Source: JBPCNH01 sp051001455
GTDB lineage: Bacteria; Actinomycetota; CADDZG01; WHSQ01
Length of the DNA: 64,000 nucleotides
Direction: 5' to 3'
NCBI GenBank assembly: GCA_051001455.1
Contig: JBPCNH010000030.1
Coordinates: forward strand, 62,001-126,000
The translations under genes were made by a program, and so were the position numbers. The notes beneath the pieces are model-generated. The model searched no databases, was not told the origin of the DNA, and saw only the letters and a program-made list of their open reading frames with translations. Numbering within the stretch: position 1 is the stretch's first letter; each line of letters opens with the position of its first letter. Of this stretch, positions 51,199 through 60,991 are shown in pieces.

Positions 51199-51726
51199 TC
51201 ACCCAACACTACCCTCGAGGTCGAGGCGCCAGTCGTTTGACCTGGAGTGGTTGCCGGGCGGGTACTCGAAGTCGCATTCGCCCATCAGCTCGAACCCACA
51301 GGCTAGGCACACAGCGTTCGAGGCGGGGTTCTCCGGGGTGGGGAAGGCGTGCACGTACCGGTGCCGGCGCTGGGACCTGGCTTTCGCGATGGCCTGCAAG
51401 ACGGCAGCCTTGGCGATCCCTCTCCCTTGGTAGGGCGTAAGCACAGACCAACCCATCTCGTAGACCTCTTCCCCGTTCCAAGTCCGGTCCCAGTAGCCGA
51501 CCGACCCGACGCCCTCGCCGGTCGCGACGTCGACGATCTTGTACATGCAACCGGTTCCGGTGCTCGGCAACCGCTCGTACTTCGTCTGACGCTCGGCAAG
51601 CTTCTCTGGAGATTCTGGTCCTCCGAGATGCGTCGTCATCTCGGGATAACCGAGGAGCTTGGTGAGCAGCGGGCCGTCGGCGAGTCCCCACAGCTCGATA
51701 GTTATCTCAGTGGGAGGATGAGCCAT
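51199..51726 (-). CDS. GNAT family N-acetyltransferase
   Basis: A 175-residue acetyltransferase. The acetyl-CoA-binding motif is VLTPYQGRGIAKAAVLQAIA, preceded by the strand YEMGWS, and followed by HAFPTPENPASNAVCLACGF. The acceptor is unknown. It overlaps the fumarylacetoacetate hydrolase-like gene by 20 bases on the same strand, so it seems to be the last gene of that operon, and is convergent with the E2 gene. Confidence 0.85.
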   Translation of the reverse strand: MAHPPTEITIELWGLADGPLLTKLLGYPEMTTHLGGPESPEKLAERQTKYERLPSTGTGCMYKIVDVATGEGVGSVGYWDRTWNGEEVYEMGWSVLTPYQGRGIAKAAVLQAIAKARSQRRHRYVHAFPTPENPASNAVCLACGFELMGECDFEYPPGNHSRSNDWRLDLEGSVG

Positions 51727-52669
51727 TAGGGCGACGACCTATCTTGTTGCGCAGTATCCCTATGCGTTCGATCTCGAGCTCGACGACGTCTCCAGGCTCT
51801 AGCTTGCGCCCCTGGTCCAGCCCACAACATCCTCCCGGGGTCCCGGAGCCATAGACGTCGCCGGGATAGATGTCCTCGGAATCTGAGACGTGGGCGATCA
51901 TGTCGCTCCATCGCCAATGGGCGTCGGATGACCGGGCCCGGCCCCACTCCTCGCCGTTGACGCGGCAGATCATCTCTAGATCAGGTTCGGACCCCACCTC
52001 GTCCGCGGTCACGATGCACGGACCGAACGCGTTGGCGAAGTCCTTCCCCTTGGCGGGGCCGAGCCAAGCTGTGACCTCCTTCATCTGCACGTCTCGAGCG
52101 GAGAAATCGTTGAAAACAGTGAAACCGAAGATGTGCTTGGAGGCCTCGTCTGCAGGGATATCTCTTCCGCGTCGACCAACGATCATGGCCATCTCCAGCT
52201 CGAAGTCCAGGTAATCGGTATATCGAGGCCAGCGACACTCTTCCTCGGGTCCGAGCGTCGCGCGCCGGTTGCCCTTGTAATAGACCGGAGCTTCGTACCA
52301 GTAGGGAGGGACCTCGCCACCCCGTCTCTGGGCACCGTTCTTCACATGATCCTCGAAGGCGAGGAAGTCCTTCAGGGAAGCGATCAGATCGAGGGGACAG
52401 AGGATCTTCACGTCGGCCCCGGAGAGGTCGACCTGCAGGTCGTTGAGGTCGGAAGCGGCCCTGGCGACATCGCGGATCTCGGCCCACACCTCGGGGCCCT
52501 GCTCGATCATCAGGAGGGTGGACGTGAGGAAGCGGGCGTCCTCCATCTTCAAACGGGTGCCGGTGACTTCATCCCACGCCGACAAGAGGTCTACTGGTGG
52601 CCCATCGACAGCGACTGCCACGCGCGGCTGGAATCCTCCCGCGCGGGAAACGTACCTGTAGATCTTCAA
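51707..52669 (-). CDS. Fumarylacetoacetate hydrolase-family protein
   Basis: A 320-residue FAH-superfamily enzyme, likely cleaving fumarylacetoacetate to fumarate and acetoacetate (last step of tyrosine breakdown). Family features: FLAFEDHVKNGAQRRGG, then DFELEMAMIVGRRGRDIPAD (metal-binding Glu residues), FTVFNDFSARDVQ, LGPAKGKDFANAFGPCIVT and DVYGSGTPGGCCGLDQGR. The start is probably TTG 52669. Directly downstream of the homogentisate dioxygenase and HPPD genes, which supports the assignment; other FAH-fold hydrolases remain possible. Confidence 0.85.
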   Translation of the reverse strand: MKIYRYVSRAGGFQPRVAVAVDGPPVDLLSAWDEVTGTRLKMEDARFLTSTLLMIEQGPEVWAEIRDVARAASDLNDLQVDLSGADVKILCPLDLIASLKDFLAFEDHVKNGAQRRGGEVPPYWYEAPVYYKGNRRATLGPEEECRWPRYTDYLDFELEMAMIVGRRGRDIPADEASKHIFGFTVFNDFSARDVQMKEVTAWLGPAKGKDFANAFGPCIVTADEVGSEPDLEMICRVNGEEWGRARSSDAHWRWSDMIAHVSDSEDIYPGDVYGSGTPGGCCGLDQGRKLEPGDVVELEIERIGILRNKIGRRPNGSSSH

Positions 52670-52703
52670 TCAAGATCCCGAATCAGATGTGAAGCCGGGT
52701 TGT

Positions 52704-53822
52704 TCACTCGTCCAGCAAGCCCATGCCGCGTGCCCATGAGGTTTCATACTCGGTGATAACGACCGCGCTCGCCTCCTCGGAAGGGATCAGAGGCTTCTCT
52801 GTCTCCACCATCACGGCGATCTCTTCAGTACGCGTTAGCGACTTAGATTTTTCTATCGCGGCCGGCTGCGGTCCATGGTGAACCCCTTGCGGATGCAGAG
52901 TCATGAAACCCACATCGATGCCGGCACGAGAGAAGTAATTGCCCGAGTGGTAGAAGAGCACCTCGTCCGCGTCGATGTTGGCGTGATAGAAGGGCACCTT
53001 CAAGACGTCTGGGTCTTCCTCGAGCGGGCGCGGCACGAACGAACAGATGACGAAACCTTGGTTCTCGAAGGTGGCGTGCGCCGACGGGGGCATGTGATAA
53101 CTCGGCGAGTACACCGGGCGATGGTCGAGAACGTTCAGCTTCACAGGACACAGGTCACCTTGCCAGCCCACCACATCGAGCGGATGCCATGCGAAGAAGA
53201 GCGAGGTGAACTCACCGTCGCGCTTCACACGCACCTCGAACTCACCCTCCTCGTCATGCGGGTCGGGTTCCGGAGTCACGAGGACGCCGGGGTCGAACAT
53301 CGCGTGGCGCCCCATCAGTCCACGGTCGGGGATGGCGAACTCACCCGAGCCCTCGATGATGAAGAAGAAGTTATCGTCACCGTTCGGGACGATCCGATGT
53401 GTCGTGCCTTTCGGGATGATGACGTAATCCCCTTGGCCATACTCGAGGGGCCCATAGTCCGTTTCGAACGTCCCGTCCCCGCGATGTACGAAGTAACAGA
53501 CGTCGCCATCGGCATCCCTTAGGAAGTAAGGCATCGGCTCGGTTCGGCGGCTGACATAGAGACGCACGTCCTCGTTACCGGCCACCAGCGACCAGGTGGC
53601 ATTCGGCTCCGTCTGGTCTTCGGGCTTTATCTCGTTTAGGTCGAAAGCCCGCGGGCGCAATGGACCCTCGATGCGGGTCCAGGCGGTCGGCGGGTGCATC
53701 CTGTACAGGTGTGATGCACGGCCGGCGAACGCTTCCCTGCCGTGCTCTTCTTCGAAGGTCCCCTCGGGGATACCGACATGAGCCTGCTTAGTGACCTTGC
53801 CTTTTGAGTGAACGACTTCCAT
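52704..53822 (-). CDS. hmgA: Homogentisate 1,2-dioxygenase
   Basis: A cupin-type, iron-dependent ring-cleaving enzyme converting homogentisate to maleylacetoacetate. At 372 residues it is of the shorter type compared with the roughly 440-residue classic HGD. The metal region is visible as YHANIDADEVLFYHSGNYF followed by GFMTLHPQGVHHGPQPAAIE; earlier blocks are VAGNEDVRLYVSRRTEPMPY and GTTHRIVPNGDDNFFFIIEG. GAGGAGG precedes the ATG. It lies between HPPD and FAH genes, matching pathway order. Confidence 0.87.
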   Translation of the reverse strand: MEVVHSKGKVTKQAHVGIPEGTFEEEHGREAFAGRASHLYRMHPPTAWTRIEGPLRPRAFDLNEIKPEDQTEPNATWSLVAGNEDVRLYVSRRTEPMPYFLRDADGDVCYFVHRGDGTFETDYGPLEYGQGDYVIIPKGTTHRIVPNGDDNFFFIIEGSGEFAIPDRGLMGRHAMFDPGVLVTPEPDPHDEEGEFEVRVKRDGEFTSLFFAWHPLDVVGWQGDLCPVKLNVLDHRPVYSPSYHMPPSAHATFENQGFVICSFVPRPLEEDPDVLKVPFYHANIDADEVLFYHSGNYFSRAGIDVGFMTLHPQGVHHGPQPAAIEKSKSLTRTEEIAVMVETEKPLIPSEEASAVVITEYETSWARGMGLLDE

Positions 53823-53839
53823 CTAGCGCCTCCTCGTGA

Positions 53840-54946
53840 CTAAAGGTTGCCTCGGGCGGCCTGGTCCCGCTCGATCGCCTCGAACAGCGCCTTGAAATTG
53901 CCTGCTCCGAAACCACGAGAGCCGTGACGCTCGATCAACTCGAAGAAGACGGTCGGGCGGTCCTGGATCGGCTTGGTGAAGATCTGCAGGAGATAACCGT
54001 CATCGTCTTTGTCTACGAGGATGCCGTTCCGTTCGAGATCGTCGATCTGGCCTGCCACCTCGGGAACGCGTTCCTTGGCGTCCTCGTAGTAGGTGGTGGG
54101 CACTCGCAGGAACTCGATGCCTCGGTCTCTCATAGCTTCAACGCTCTCGATGATGTTCTCGGTGGCCAGAGCCATGTGCTGGACGCCGGGGCCCCCGTAG
54201 TACTCGAGATACTCGTCGATCTGCGATTTCTTCTTGCCCTCCGCCGGCTCGTTGATCGGCAGTTTTACCTTGTCGTTCTCCTCACCGTCCCATACGACCT
54301 TGGACATAAGTGCTGAGTACTCCGTGGAGATGTCGTCGTCGGTGAAATGCTTCATCTCCATGAAGCCCATAACGCGCTCGTAGAACCCAACCCACTCGTC
54401 CATCTTGCCTAGCTCGACGTTGCCGACAACGTGGTCGATGTAGCGGATACCAAAACCACGACGATCGGCCGACGCCCCGGGAAGATCCTCGTAACCGGGG
54501 AAGAACGTGCCGGAGTAGTCGGCTCTGCTCACCAGCGAATGGATCGTTTCGCCATAGGTAGCGATCTCTGCCTTGACGAGCTTGCCTTTCTCGTCCTCGA
54601 AGACCTCCGGTTCTGCCACACCTCTCGCGCCACGCTCTAGTGCGACCCGATAAGCCTCTTCGGCGTCCGGGACCGTAAAGGCGACGTCGTGTACCCCGTC
54701 GCCGTGCTTTTTGACGTGTTCGGCGATCGGGCTCTCGGGCCCCAGGGCGCCGGAGACCACGAAACAGGCATCCCCCTGCTGGACGACGTAAGAAACCAGA
54801 TCGCGCGACCCCGTCTCGAGGCCCTTATAGGCGATCGGAGTGAACCCGTAGGCCTGCAGGTAATACGCCGCCTGACGAGCATTCCCGACATAGAAGTGGA
54901 TGTAGTCAAAGCCCTGGATGGGAAAAGCGTCTTCTTTGTTGGGCAT
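53840..54946 (-). CDS. hpd: 4-hydroxyphenylpyruvate dioxygenase
   Basis: Fe(II) enzyme converting 4-hydroxyphenylpyruvate to homogentisate. The 368-residue protein has two VOC domains. Iron ligands fit His in IDHVVGNVELGKMDEWVGFY, His in GGPGVQHMALATENI and Glu in TVFFELIERHGSRGFGAGNF near the C-terminus. A consensus AAGGAGGT precedes the ATG. It heads a cluster with homogentisate dioxygenase and FAH; maleylacetoacetate isomerase is missing from the cluster. Confidence 0.95.
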   Translation of the reverse strand: MPNKEDAFPIQGFDYIHFYVGNARQAAYYLQAYGFTPIAYKGLETGSRDLVSYVVQQGDACFVVSGALGPESPIAEHVKKHGDGVHDVAFTVPDAEEAYRVALERGARGVAEPEVFEDEKGKLVKAEIATYGETIHSLVSRADYSGTFFPGYEDLPGASADRRGFGIRYIDHVVGNVELGKMDEWVGFYERVMGFMEMKHFTDDDISTEYSALMSKVVWDGEENDKVKLPINEPAEGKKKSQIDEYLEYYGGPGVQHMALATENIIESVEAMRDRGIEFLRVPTTYYEDAKERVPEVAGQIDDLERNGILVDKDDDGYLLQIFTKPIQDRPTVFFELIERHGSRGFGAGNFKALFEAIERDQAARGNL

Positions 54947-55001
54947 GCGTCACACCTCCTTGTGTGTTGATACTCCAGGATACTGCCGGTGCTTCGACCG
55001 C

Positions 55002-56507
55002 CTAACTGAGCGCTATGCGGAGCCTCACGCCGGCCCAGTTCGGATCGGGATCGGGATGGTCGACACGACGATGGCCTCCCCGTGATTCGGTGCGAAGCAA
55101 TGCCGACCGCGCCATGAACCTGGCCATGATCGCAGCAAACCGCACTTCGAGGACGTCACGGTCGCCCGTCAGATCCAAGACCGTGAGATCCTCGAGCTCA
55201 TCCGGCAGACTGCGCAGGCGATCCGGATAACGTTCGATCCCAAGCGCCCCAGCACATGCAGAACGCACACGCTTCCACGCATCCATGACTTCGACGTCGG
55301 TAGCGAAGAGATCCAGGTTCTCCTTTGCTGCTTTCACGGGTCCCCGCCGCTGACCGGCGATCGCTCTAGCGGCCCGGCGCCCAAAGACAAGGGCCTCGGC
55401 AAGCGAGTTCCCGGCCAACCGGTTGGCGCCATGTACACCGGTGTTGGAACACTCCCCGATCGCATAGAGCCGCGGGATGGTCGTACGTCCATCGAGATCG
55501 GTCTGTATGCCCCCGATGAAGTAATGGGCAGCCGGAGCCACAGGGACAAGGTCCACCGAGGGGTTCACGCCGTGGCTGCGGCAGCCTGCCAAGACGGTTG
55601 GAAACTCCCTGTCGAGGAGGTCCGGATGGAGGTGGCGACAATCGAGCCACGACCTGCGCGACTCGATCGCACGGGCGACCACATCGCGCGGTGCCAGCTC
55701 TCCGTCGGAGTGGTGGTCGAACAGGAATCGCCTCCCATCGGCATCAACGACATGCGCTCCGGCACCGCGCAAGGCCTCGGTAACGAGGACGTGCTGCGGC
55801 CCTTCACCCAAGGCCAAAGCGGTGGGATGGAACTGGACGAATTCGAGATCCGCGAGGCCGGCACCCGCCTCGAGTGCCAGCACAAGCCCGTCTCCTGTTG
55901 CGCCCGGGGGGTTCGTTGTTACAGGAAACAGCGCTCCCACACCTCCGGAGGCCAATACCGTCGAGTTCGCCTGCACCTGCACCGGGCCGTCGTCGCTGAG
56001 GACCCATCCCCCCACGCAACGGCCTTCTACGACGTCCAACTTGATGCACACGCCCTCGATCCGGCGGACGCGGGAGCGCGCCTTCTCTCTTAACGTGGCC
56101 ATGATCGCCGCGCCGGTCGCGTCCTCCTTGTGGACCGAGCGAGACACCGATTGGCCACCTTCGCGCGCGAGATGGAGAGAGCCATCGTCGTTCCTGTCGA
56201 ACCCACACCCAAGTTGGGCAAGTTCCATAACGCACTCAGGTGCTTCCGAGCAAAGAACCCTCACGGCAGATTCGTCGGCATGGCCCGCGGCGACACGGAT
56301 CGTGTCCGACGCATGCAATTCGGCGGAGTCGTCGGGCCCAAGGGCGGCCGCTACTCCACCTTGCGCCCACGGAGAAGACCCTGTTCGTATCCGTCCCTTG
56401 TCTACGACGAGGACGTCGGTGTCGCCGGGGAGGTGCAATGACGCGAACAACCCTGCCGCCCCCGCACCAACGATGAAGATGTCGGCTCTCACCGAGGGGA
56501 AGGTCAA
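55002..56507 (-). CDS. nadB: L-aspartate oxidase
   Basis: FAD enzyme oxidising L-aspartate to iminoaspartate, the first step of de novo NAD synthesis. The start VRADIFIVGAGAAGLFASLH is the FAD-binding motif; STVLASGGVGALFPVTTNP, LEFVQFHPTAL and GECSNTGVHGANRLAGNSLA are flavoprotein/fumarate-reductase family signatures of NadB. TTG 56507 overlaps the previous gene's stop in TTGA; GTG 56492 is an alternative giving 496 residues. nadA and nadC are not in the window; nadE is at 28.7 kb. Confidence 0.9.
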   Translation of the reverse strand: MTFPSVRADIFIVGAGAAGLFASLHLPGDTDVLVVDKGRIRTGSSPWAQGGVAAALGPDDSAELHASDTIRVAAGHADESAVRVLCSEAPECVMELAQLGCGFDRNDDGSLHLAREGGQSVSRSVHKEDATGAAIMATLREKARSRVRRIEGVCIKLDVVEGRCVGGWVLSDDGPVQVQANSTVLASGGVGALFPVTTNPPGATGDGLVLALEAGAGLADLEFVQFHPTALALGEGPQHVLVTEALRGAGAHVVDADGRRFLFDHHSDGELAPRDVVARAIESRRSWLDCRHLHPDLLDREFPTVLAGCRSHGVNPSVDLVPVAPAAHYFIGGIQTDLDGRTTIPRLYAIGECSNTGVHGANRLAGNSLAEALVFGRRAARAIAGQRRGPVKAAKENLDLFATDVEVMDAWKRVRSACAGALGIERYPDRLRSLPDELEDLTVLDLTGDRDVLEVRFAAIMARFMARSALLRTESRGGHRRVDHPDPDPNWAGVRLRIALS

Positions 56508-57289
56508 CTGCCTTTGAACTCGGGGTTGCGCTTGGCGAAGAAGGCCTGCACCCCTTCCAGATGATCCTCGCTGGCACCCGCCGAGCTTTGGGCCTCGATC
56601 TCGAGTTCCAATTGCTCCTCTAGGGAGCCCTCGCTCGCTGCTCGGACCAGTCGCTTCGTCAGCGCGTAGGCATACGTGGGCCCGGCGGCGAGCGCGGAGG
56701 CGAAGCTCCTCCACCCAGTCTCGAAATCGGCCGGGTCGTAAACCTCATGAAAGATCCCCAACTCGAGAGCCTGGTCGGCTGAAACCGGGTCCCCCGTCAT
56801 CGAGAGGTGCAGCGCCCGTGAAGAGCCGACCATCCTCGTGAGGAACCACACCGCACCGGAATCGGGGACCAGACCTACCTTGATGAAGGCCAGCATCAGC
56901 TTCGCTTTCTGAGACGCGAGCCGGAAGTCGCATGCCAGCGCGACGCTGGCTCCGGCTCCTGCGGCCACGCCATTGATCGCAGCGATCACGGGCTTCGGAG
57001 CCGAGGTGATCGCCCGGATCAAGGGGTTATAACGATCCACCAAGGTATCCCCGAGGGGAGGAACCTCGCCCCGCTCGTAACCCGCCGCTAGAGGCGCCAG
57101 ATCCTCGCCTGCCGAGAACGCACGGCCTGCGCCCGAGATCACGATGCAACGAACGCTTTCGTCGGCGCTCGCTCGCTCGATCGCCTCGACGGCCTGAACG
57201 CCTAGCTCGTCGTTGAAGGCGTTCAAGACCTCCGGCCGATCGAGGGTGACAACTGCTACGCCGTCGTCGACCTCATAACGCAAAGACAT
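56504..57289 (-). CDS. Enoyl-CoA hydratase/isomerase family protein
   Basis: A 261-residue crotonase-fold protein. It has LDRPEVLNAFNDEL, the oxyanion-hole AGRAFSAGEDLAPLA and VIAAINGVAAGAGASVALAC, followed by FIKVGLVPDSGAVWFL. The D in PDSG and the general pattern resemble PaaG-type 2,3-/epoxy-isomerases as well as enoyl-CoA hydratases, so the precise reaction is open. ATG 57289 is chosen because the conserved fold starts at MSLRYEVDDGVAVV. Lies between purF and nadB, coupled to nadB by a 4-base overlap. Confidence 0.85.
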   Translation of the reverse strand: MSLRYEVDDGVAVVTLDRPEVLNAFNDELGVQAVEAIERASADESVRCIVISGAGRAFSAGEDLAPLAAGYERGEVPPLGDTLVDRYNPLIRAITSAPKPVIAAINGVAAGAGASVALACDFRLASQKAKLMLAFIKVGLVPDSGAVWFLTRMVGSSRALHLSMTGDPVSADQALELGIFHEVYDPADFETGWRSFASALAAGPTYAYALTKRLVRAASEGSLEEQLELEIEAQSSAGASEDHLEGVQAFFAKRNPEFKGS

Positions 57290-57323
57290 GACGCGAGCGT
57301 AAACCCTGTCCGGGGCGAGGTTC

Positions 57324-58790
57324 CTAAGGAAAGCGTTCCGTGGGCTCGGCATGATCGCTCGGAGCGTCGTGCGGCTCGAGCACATGCTTGGCCCGGAGCT
57401 GGTCAACGGGGACCTCTACCGGATAGCGCGAGGTGAAGCATGCCGTGCAGAAATCTTCGCCAGGGATCTGTGTAGCCGACACCATGCCTTCGGTTGACAG
57501 ATACGAGAGTGAGTCCGCGTCGATGTGAGCCCTGATCTCCTCGACGGTCTTGTTGGCACCGATCAGGTCGTTCTGATCCGGCATGTCGATACCGTAGAAG
57601 CATGGCCACTTGATCGGCGGAGACGAGATCCGCATGTGCACCTCGCGTGCCCCGACGTCGCGGAGCATCTTCACGATCTGACGGGTCGTGTTCCCTCGGA
57701 CGATGGAGTCGTCGACGACAACCACGCGCTTGCCTTCGATGACCTCCCGGAGCGGGTTGAGCTTCATCTTGATGCCTTGTTGTCGCATCGACTGGGTCGG
57801 CTGGATGAAGGTGCGGCCCACGTAACGGTTCTTGACGAAACCCTCTCCGTAGGGGATACCCGAGCCGAGCGCGAAGCCCTGTGCAGCGGGCACACCGCTG
57901 TCCGGAACCGGCATCACCAGCTCCGCGACGACCGGAGCTTCCTCCGCGAGACGCTGGCCCATGCGATAACGCGTTGCGTAAACATTTTGACCGTTGAGGT
58001 TCGAGTCCGGACGCGCGAAGTAGACGTGTTCGAAGACGCAGGCGGCGTTCTTAGGTTCGGCGAAAAGATCGCTTGTCATACCCTCGTTGTCGATCGTGAC
58101 GAGCTCACCGGGCTCGACAGACCGGATGAACCGCGCACCGATCAGATCCAGTGCACACGTCTCGGATGCCAGAACCCAACCTCCGCCGGCAAGGCGGCCG
58201 ATGCACAACGGGCGGAAGCCTTGCGGATCGCGCGCTCCGAAGAGACGGCCTTCACTCATCATCGTGAACGAGAACGCCCCGGACAGCAGCGGGAGCACCT
58301 CGAGGATCGCCTTTCGTAAGTCACCCTTGTCGGCCCGAGCGATGTGAGCGGCCACTAGATCCGTGTCGGAGGAAGAAGGCAAACGTGCAGCCTGTGGTGT
58401 CGGGTCGCCGCCGGCATCGGCCAAGGAGCGCTTCAATTGCAGCGGATTGACAAGGTTGCCGTTGTGGGCGAGCGCGATCTGACCATGCGGGCCGCTCTTG
58501 TAGGTCGGCTGTGCGTTCTCCCACGAGGATGCACCCGTCGTGGAGTACCGGACATGGCCGATCGCGAGATGCCCGCGCAGACTCTTCAGCACGGTTTCAT
58601 CGAAGGCCTGAGCTACGAGACCGAGCTCCTTATAGACGAGAACCGTGCCGCCGTCGGAGACAGCTAAACCGGCCGACTCCTGACCCCGGTGCTGCAGGGC
58701 GTACAGGGAGTAGTAAGCGAGGCGAGCGACGTCTTCGTCATGGGCGTAGATCCCTACGACGCCGCATGCGTCTCTAGCTTCGCCGCTCAT
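57324..58790 (-). CDS. purF: Amidophosphoribosyltransferase
   Basis: First committed step of purine synthesis: PRPP plus glutamine to phosphoribosylamine. With ATG 58790 (ATGA overlap with purL) it has 488 residues. A short propeptide precedes the catalytic N-terminal Cys in ARDACGVVGIYA. The glutaminase domain has HVRYSTTG and ALAHNGNLVN; the phosphoribosyltransferase domain has RVVVVDDSIVRGNT; Cys residues near the end (PCFYGIDMP, CTACFTSRYP) could bind an Fe-S cluster as in Bacillus PurF. Last pur gene of the operon in the window. Confidence 0.95.
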   Translation of the reverse strand: MSGEARDACGVVGIYAHDEDVARLAYYSLYALQHRGQESAGLAVSDGGTVLVYKELGLVAQAFDETVLKSLRGHLAIGHVRYSTTGASSWENAQPTYKSGPHGQIALAHNGNLVNPLQLKRSLADAGGDPTPQAARLPSSSDTDLVAAHIARADKGDLRKAILEVLPLLSGAFSFTMMSEGRLFGARDPQGFRPLCIGRLAGGGWVLASETCALDLIGARFIRSVEPGELVTIDNEGMTSDLFAEPKNAACVFEHVYFARPDSNLNGQNVYATRYRMGQRLAEEAPVVAELVMPVPDSGVPAAQGFALGSGIPYGEGFVKNRYVGRTFIQPTQSMRQQGIKMKLNPLREVIEGKRVVVVDDSIVRGNTTRQIVKMLRDVGAREVHMRISSPPIKWPCFYGIDMPDQNDLIGANKTVEEIRAHIDADSLSYLSTEGMVSATQIPGEDFCTACFTSRYPVEVPVDQLRAKHVLEPHDAPSDHAEPTERFP

Positions 58791-60991
58791 GCGCTCATCG
58801 TAGGAGCTGAGAGCGCTCTCGGTAAGGAGGTCTCGAAGGTCGTTTTCGCGGACTGCAGAGTGACATCGAACCAACCGAAGTCGAGACGCTCGCCTCCCAC
58901 GGTGCCGATACTGGAGGCCTCCAGACGGAGCCGCCCGGCCATGCCGAGCAGATCGTCAACGTGAGCGGCGTCGCAGGAAACGACCGCGCGCGACGGAGAT
59001 TCAGAGAACAGTGTTCGATGGGCATCCCCGGGCAGGGACACGCTGAACCCGACGTTTCCGTAGATACCGCTCTCTGCGAGAGCCACCGCCAGACCTCCCC
59101 CTGCTGCGTCGTGAGCGGACCGCAAAAGTCCCCCCGCGGCCGCCTCTACCAAGAACGCGATGAGGGCCTGCTCTCTTCCCAGGTCGAGACCGGGTGGGAG
59201 CCCACCGACGGTCCCCTGGACGATCTTGGCGTAGTCGCTCCCGCCGAAGTCCCCCGGATCGGTAACTCCTAACAGCACGATGGCATCTCCCTCTCGAGAG
59301 AATGCCGATCCGACGGCTCCGCCAGCGTCGGACAAGGCTCCGAGCATGCCGATCACCGGGGTCGGATAGATCGCGCGGCCCTTGGTCTCGTTGTAGAAGG
59401 ACACGTTCCCGCCGGTCACCGGGGTACCCAGTTCGGCACAGGCGTCGCCGATACCTCGCACCGCTTCCGCGAACTGCCACATGACGTCGGGCCGCTCGGG
59501 ATTTCCGAAGTTCAGGCAGTTCGTGACGGCCAGGGGCCGCGCTCCGGTGCACGCGACGTTTCGAGCGGCCTCCGCGACGGCCAACCGAGCTCCCTCGTAG
59601 GGGTCGAGATAGCAATAGCGAGCAGGACCGTCCACCGAGATCGCAGCGGCCACATCGGTACCGGGCAGCCTGATGACCGCAGCGTCGCCTCCCGGCCCAC
59701 CGACCGTGCCGAGGAAGATCATGTGGTCGTACTGCTCCCATACCCATCGTTTCGACGCGACGCTCGGATCGCCGAGGACGTCTGTGAAAGCTTGCTCCAG
59801 CGACGCCGGCGCCTCATCTCCCGCGGGGGCCGCTTGCAGGTCGCTCAACCAGCCCGGACGCTCGAAGGGGCGATCGTAAGCGGGACCTTCCTCGGCCAGA
59901 GCCTCGACCGGAGCATTGACCAAGATATCCCCGTCGCCACCCCTCACCTGGATGCGGCCGGAGTCGGTGACCTCCCCCACCACGTTCGCCTCGAGCCCCC
60001 AGCGGCGGCACACCGCGAGAACGTCCTCGACTTTGTCCGGCTCGACCACGGCCATCATCCGCTCCTGCGATTCGGAGATCATGACCTCGAACGGCTGCAT
60101 CCCTTGCTCCCGCAGGTGGACCGCGCTGAGCTCGAACATCATCCCGGTTCCGGCCTTGGCGGTCATCTCGGACGTCGGACAGGAGATACCGCCCGCCCCG
60201 AGATCCTGGAACCCGACCAGCAGACCGGAGCGGATCAGTTCGAGGGATGCCTCGATCAACAGCTTCTCGGCGAAAGGGTCGCCCACCTGAACCGACGGTC
60301 GCTTCTCCAGCGATGCTTCGTCGAACTCGGCGGAAGCGAGCACGCTCGCACCGCCGATCCCGTCCCGGCCGGTCGAGGATCCGAACAAGATCACCTGATT
60401 GCCGGGCCCTTCGGCGCGCCCATTCATCAACTTGTGTTCGACCACCCCGAGACAGGCCACGTTCACTAGGTTGTTCTCCGAATAACAATCCTCGAAGACA
60501 ACCTCTCCCCCCACGGTTGGAACACCGATCGAGTTGCCGTAGCTCGAGATGCCGTGCACGACACCGTCGACTAAGTAACGAGTGCGCGCGTCGTCGAGGG
60601 GTCCGAACCTCAGCGAGTCCATGAGCGCGATCGGTCGCGCGCCCATCGAAAGGATGTCGCGCACGATGCCGCCGACCCCGGTCGCAGCTCCGTTGAAAGG
60701 CTCGACGAATGAGGGATGGTTGTGCGATTCGATCTTCCAGGCAACGGCTACCCCCGGAGCGAGCTCGACGATACCGGCGCCCTCACCCGGACCGACGAGG
60801 ATGTGCTCGCCTTCCGTCGGCAGCCCCTTTAGATGCACGCGGCTCGATTTGTAGGAGCAATGTTCGCTCCACATGACCGAGAACATCGCGAGCTCTGTGT
60901 AGGACGGGTCTCGACCGAGCCGGTCCTGGATCGCTTTGTACTCGTCGTCGGTAAGTCCGAGCTCGCGATGGATCGCCATATCGGTGCTCAA
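58787..60991 (-). CDS. purL: Phosphoribosylformylglycinamidine synthase II
   Basis: The 734-residue synthetase subunit of the PurS-PurQ-PurL enzyme that makes FGAM. It has two AIRS-like ATP-grasp-related halves with AWKIESHNHPSFVEPFNGAA, GVGGIVRDILSMGARPIALM, DLGAGGISCPTSEM and later GGNVSFYNETKGRAIYPTPV. The start is TTG 60991 in a TTGA overlap with purQ, or ATG 60979. Overlaps purF by 4 bases. Confidence 0.95.
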   Translation of the reverse strand: MSTDMAIHRELGLTDDEYKAIQDRLGRDPSYTELAMFSVMWSEHCSYKSSRVHLKGLPTEGEHILVGPGEGAGIVELAPGVAVAWKIESHNHPSFVEPFNGAATGVGGIVRDILSMGARPIALMDSLRFGPLDDARTRYLVDGVVHGISSYGNSIGVPTVGGEVVFEDCYSENNLVNVACLGVVEHKLMNGRAEGPGNQVILFGSSTGRDGIGGASVLASAEFDEASLEKRPSVQVGDPFAEKLLIEASLELIRSGLLVGFQDLGAGGISCPTSEMTAKAGTGMMFELSAVHLREQGMQPFEVMISESQERMMAVVEPDKVEDVLAVCRRWGLEANVVGEVTDSGRIQVRGGDGDILVNAPVEALAEEGPAYDRPFERPGWLSDLQAAPAGDEAPASLEQAFTDVLGDPSVASKRWVWEQYDHMIFLGTVGGPGGDAAVIRLPGTDVAAAISVDGPARYCYLDPYEGARLAVAEAARNVACTGARPLAVTNCLNFGNPERPDVMWQFAEAVRGIGDACAELGTPVTGGNVSFYNETKGRAIYPTPVIGMLGALSDAGGAVGSAFSREGDAIVLLGVTDPGDFGGSDYAKIVQGTVGGLPPGLDLGREQALIAFLVEAAAGGLLRSAHDAAGGGLAVALAESGIYGNVGFSVSLPGDAHRTLFSESPSRAVVSCDAAHVDDLLGMAGRLRLEASSIGTVGGERLDFGWFDVTLQSAKTTFETSLPRALSAPTMSA

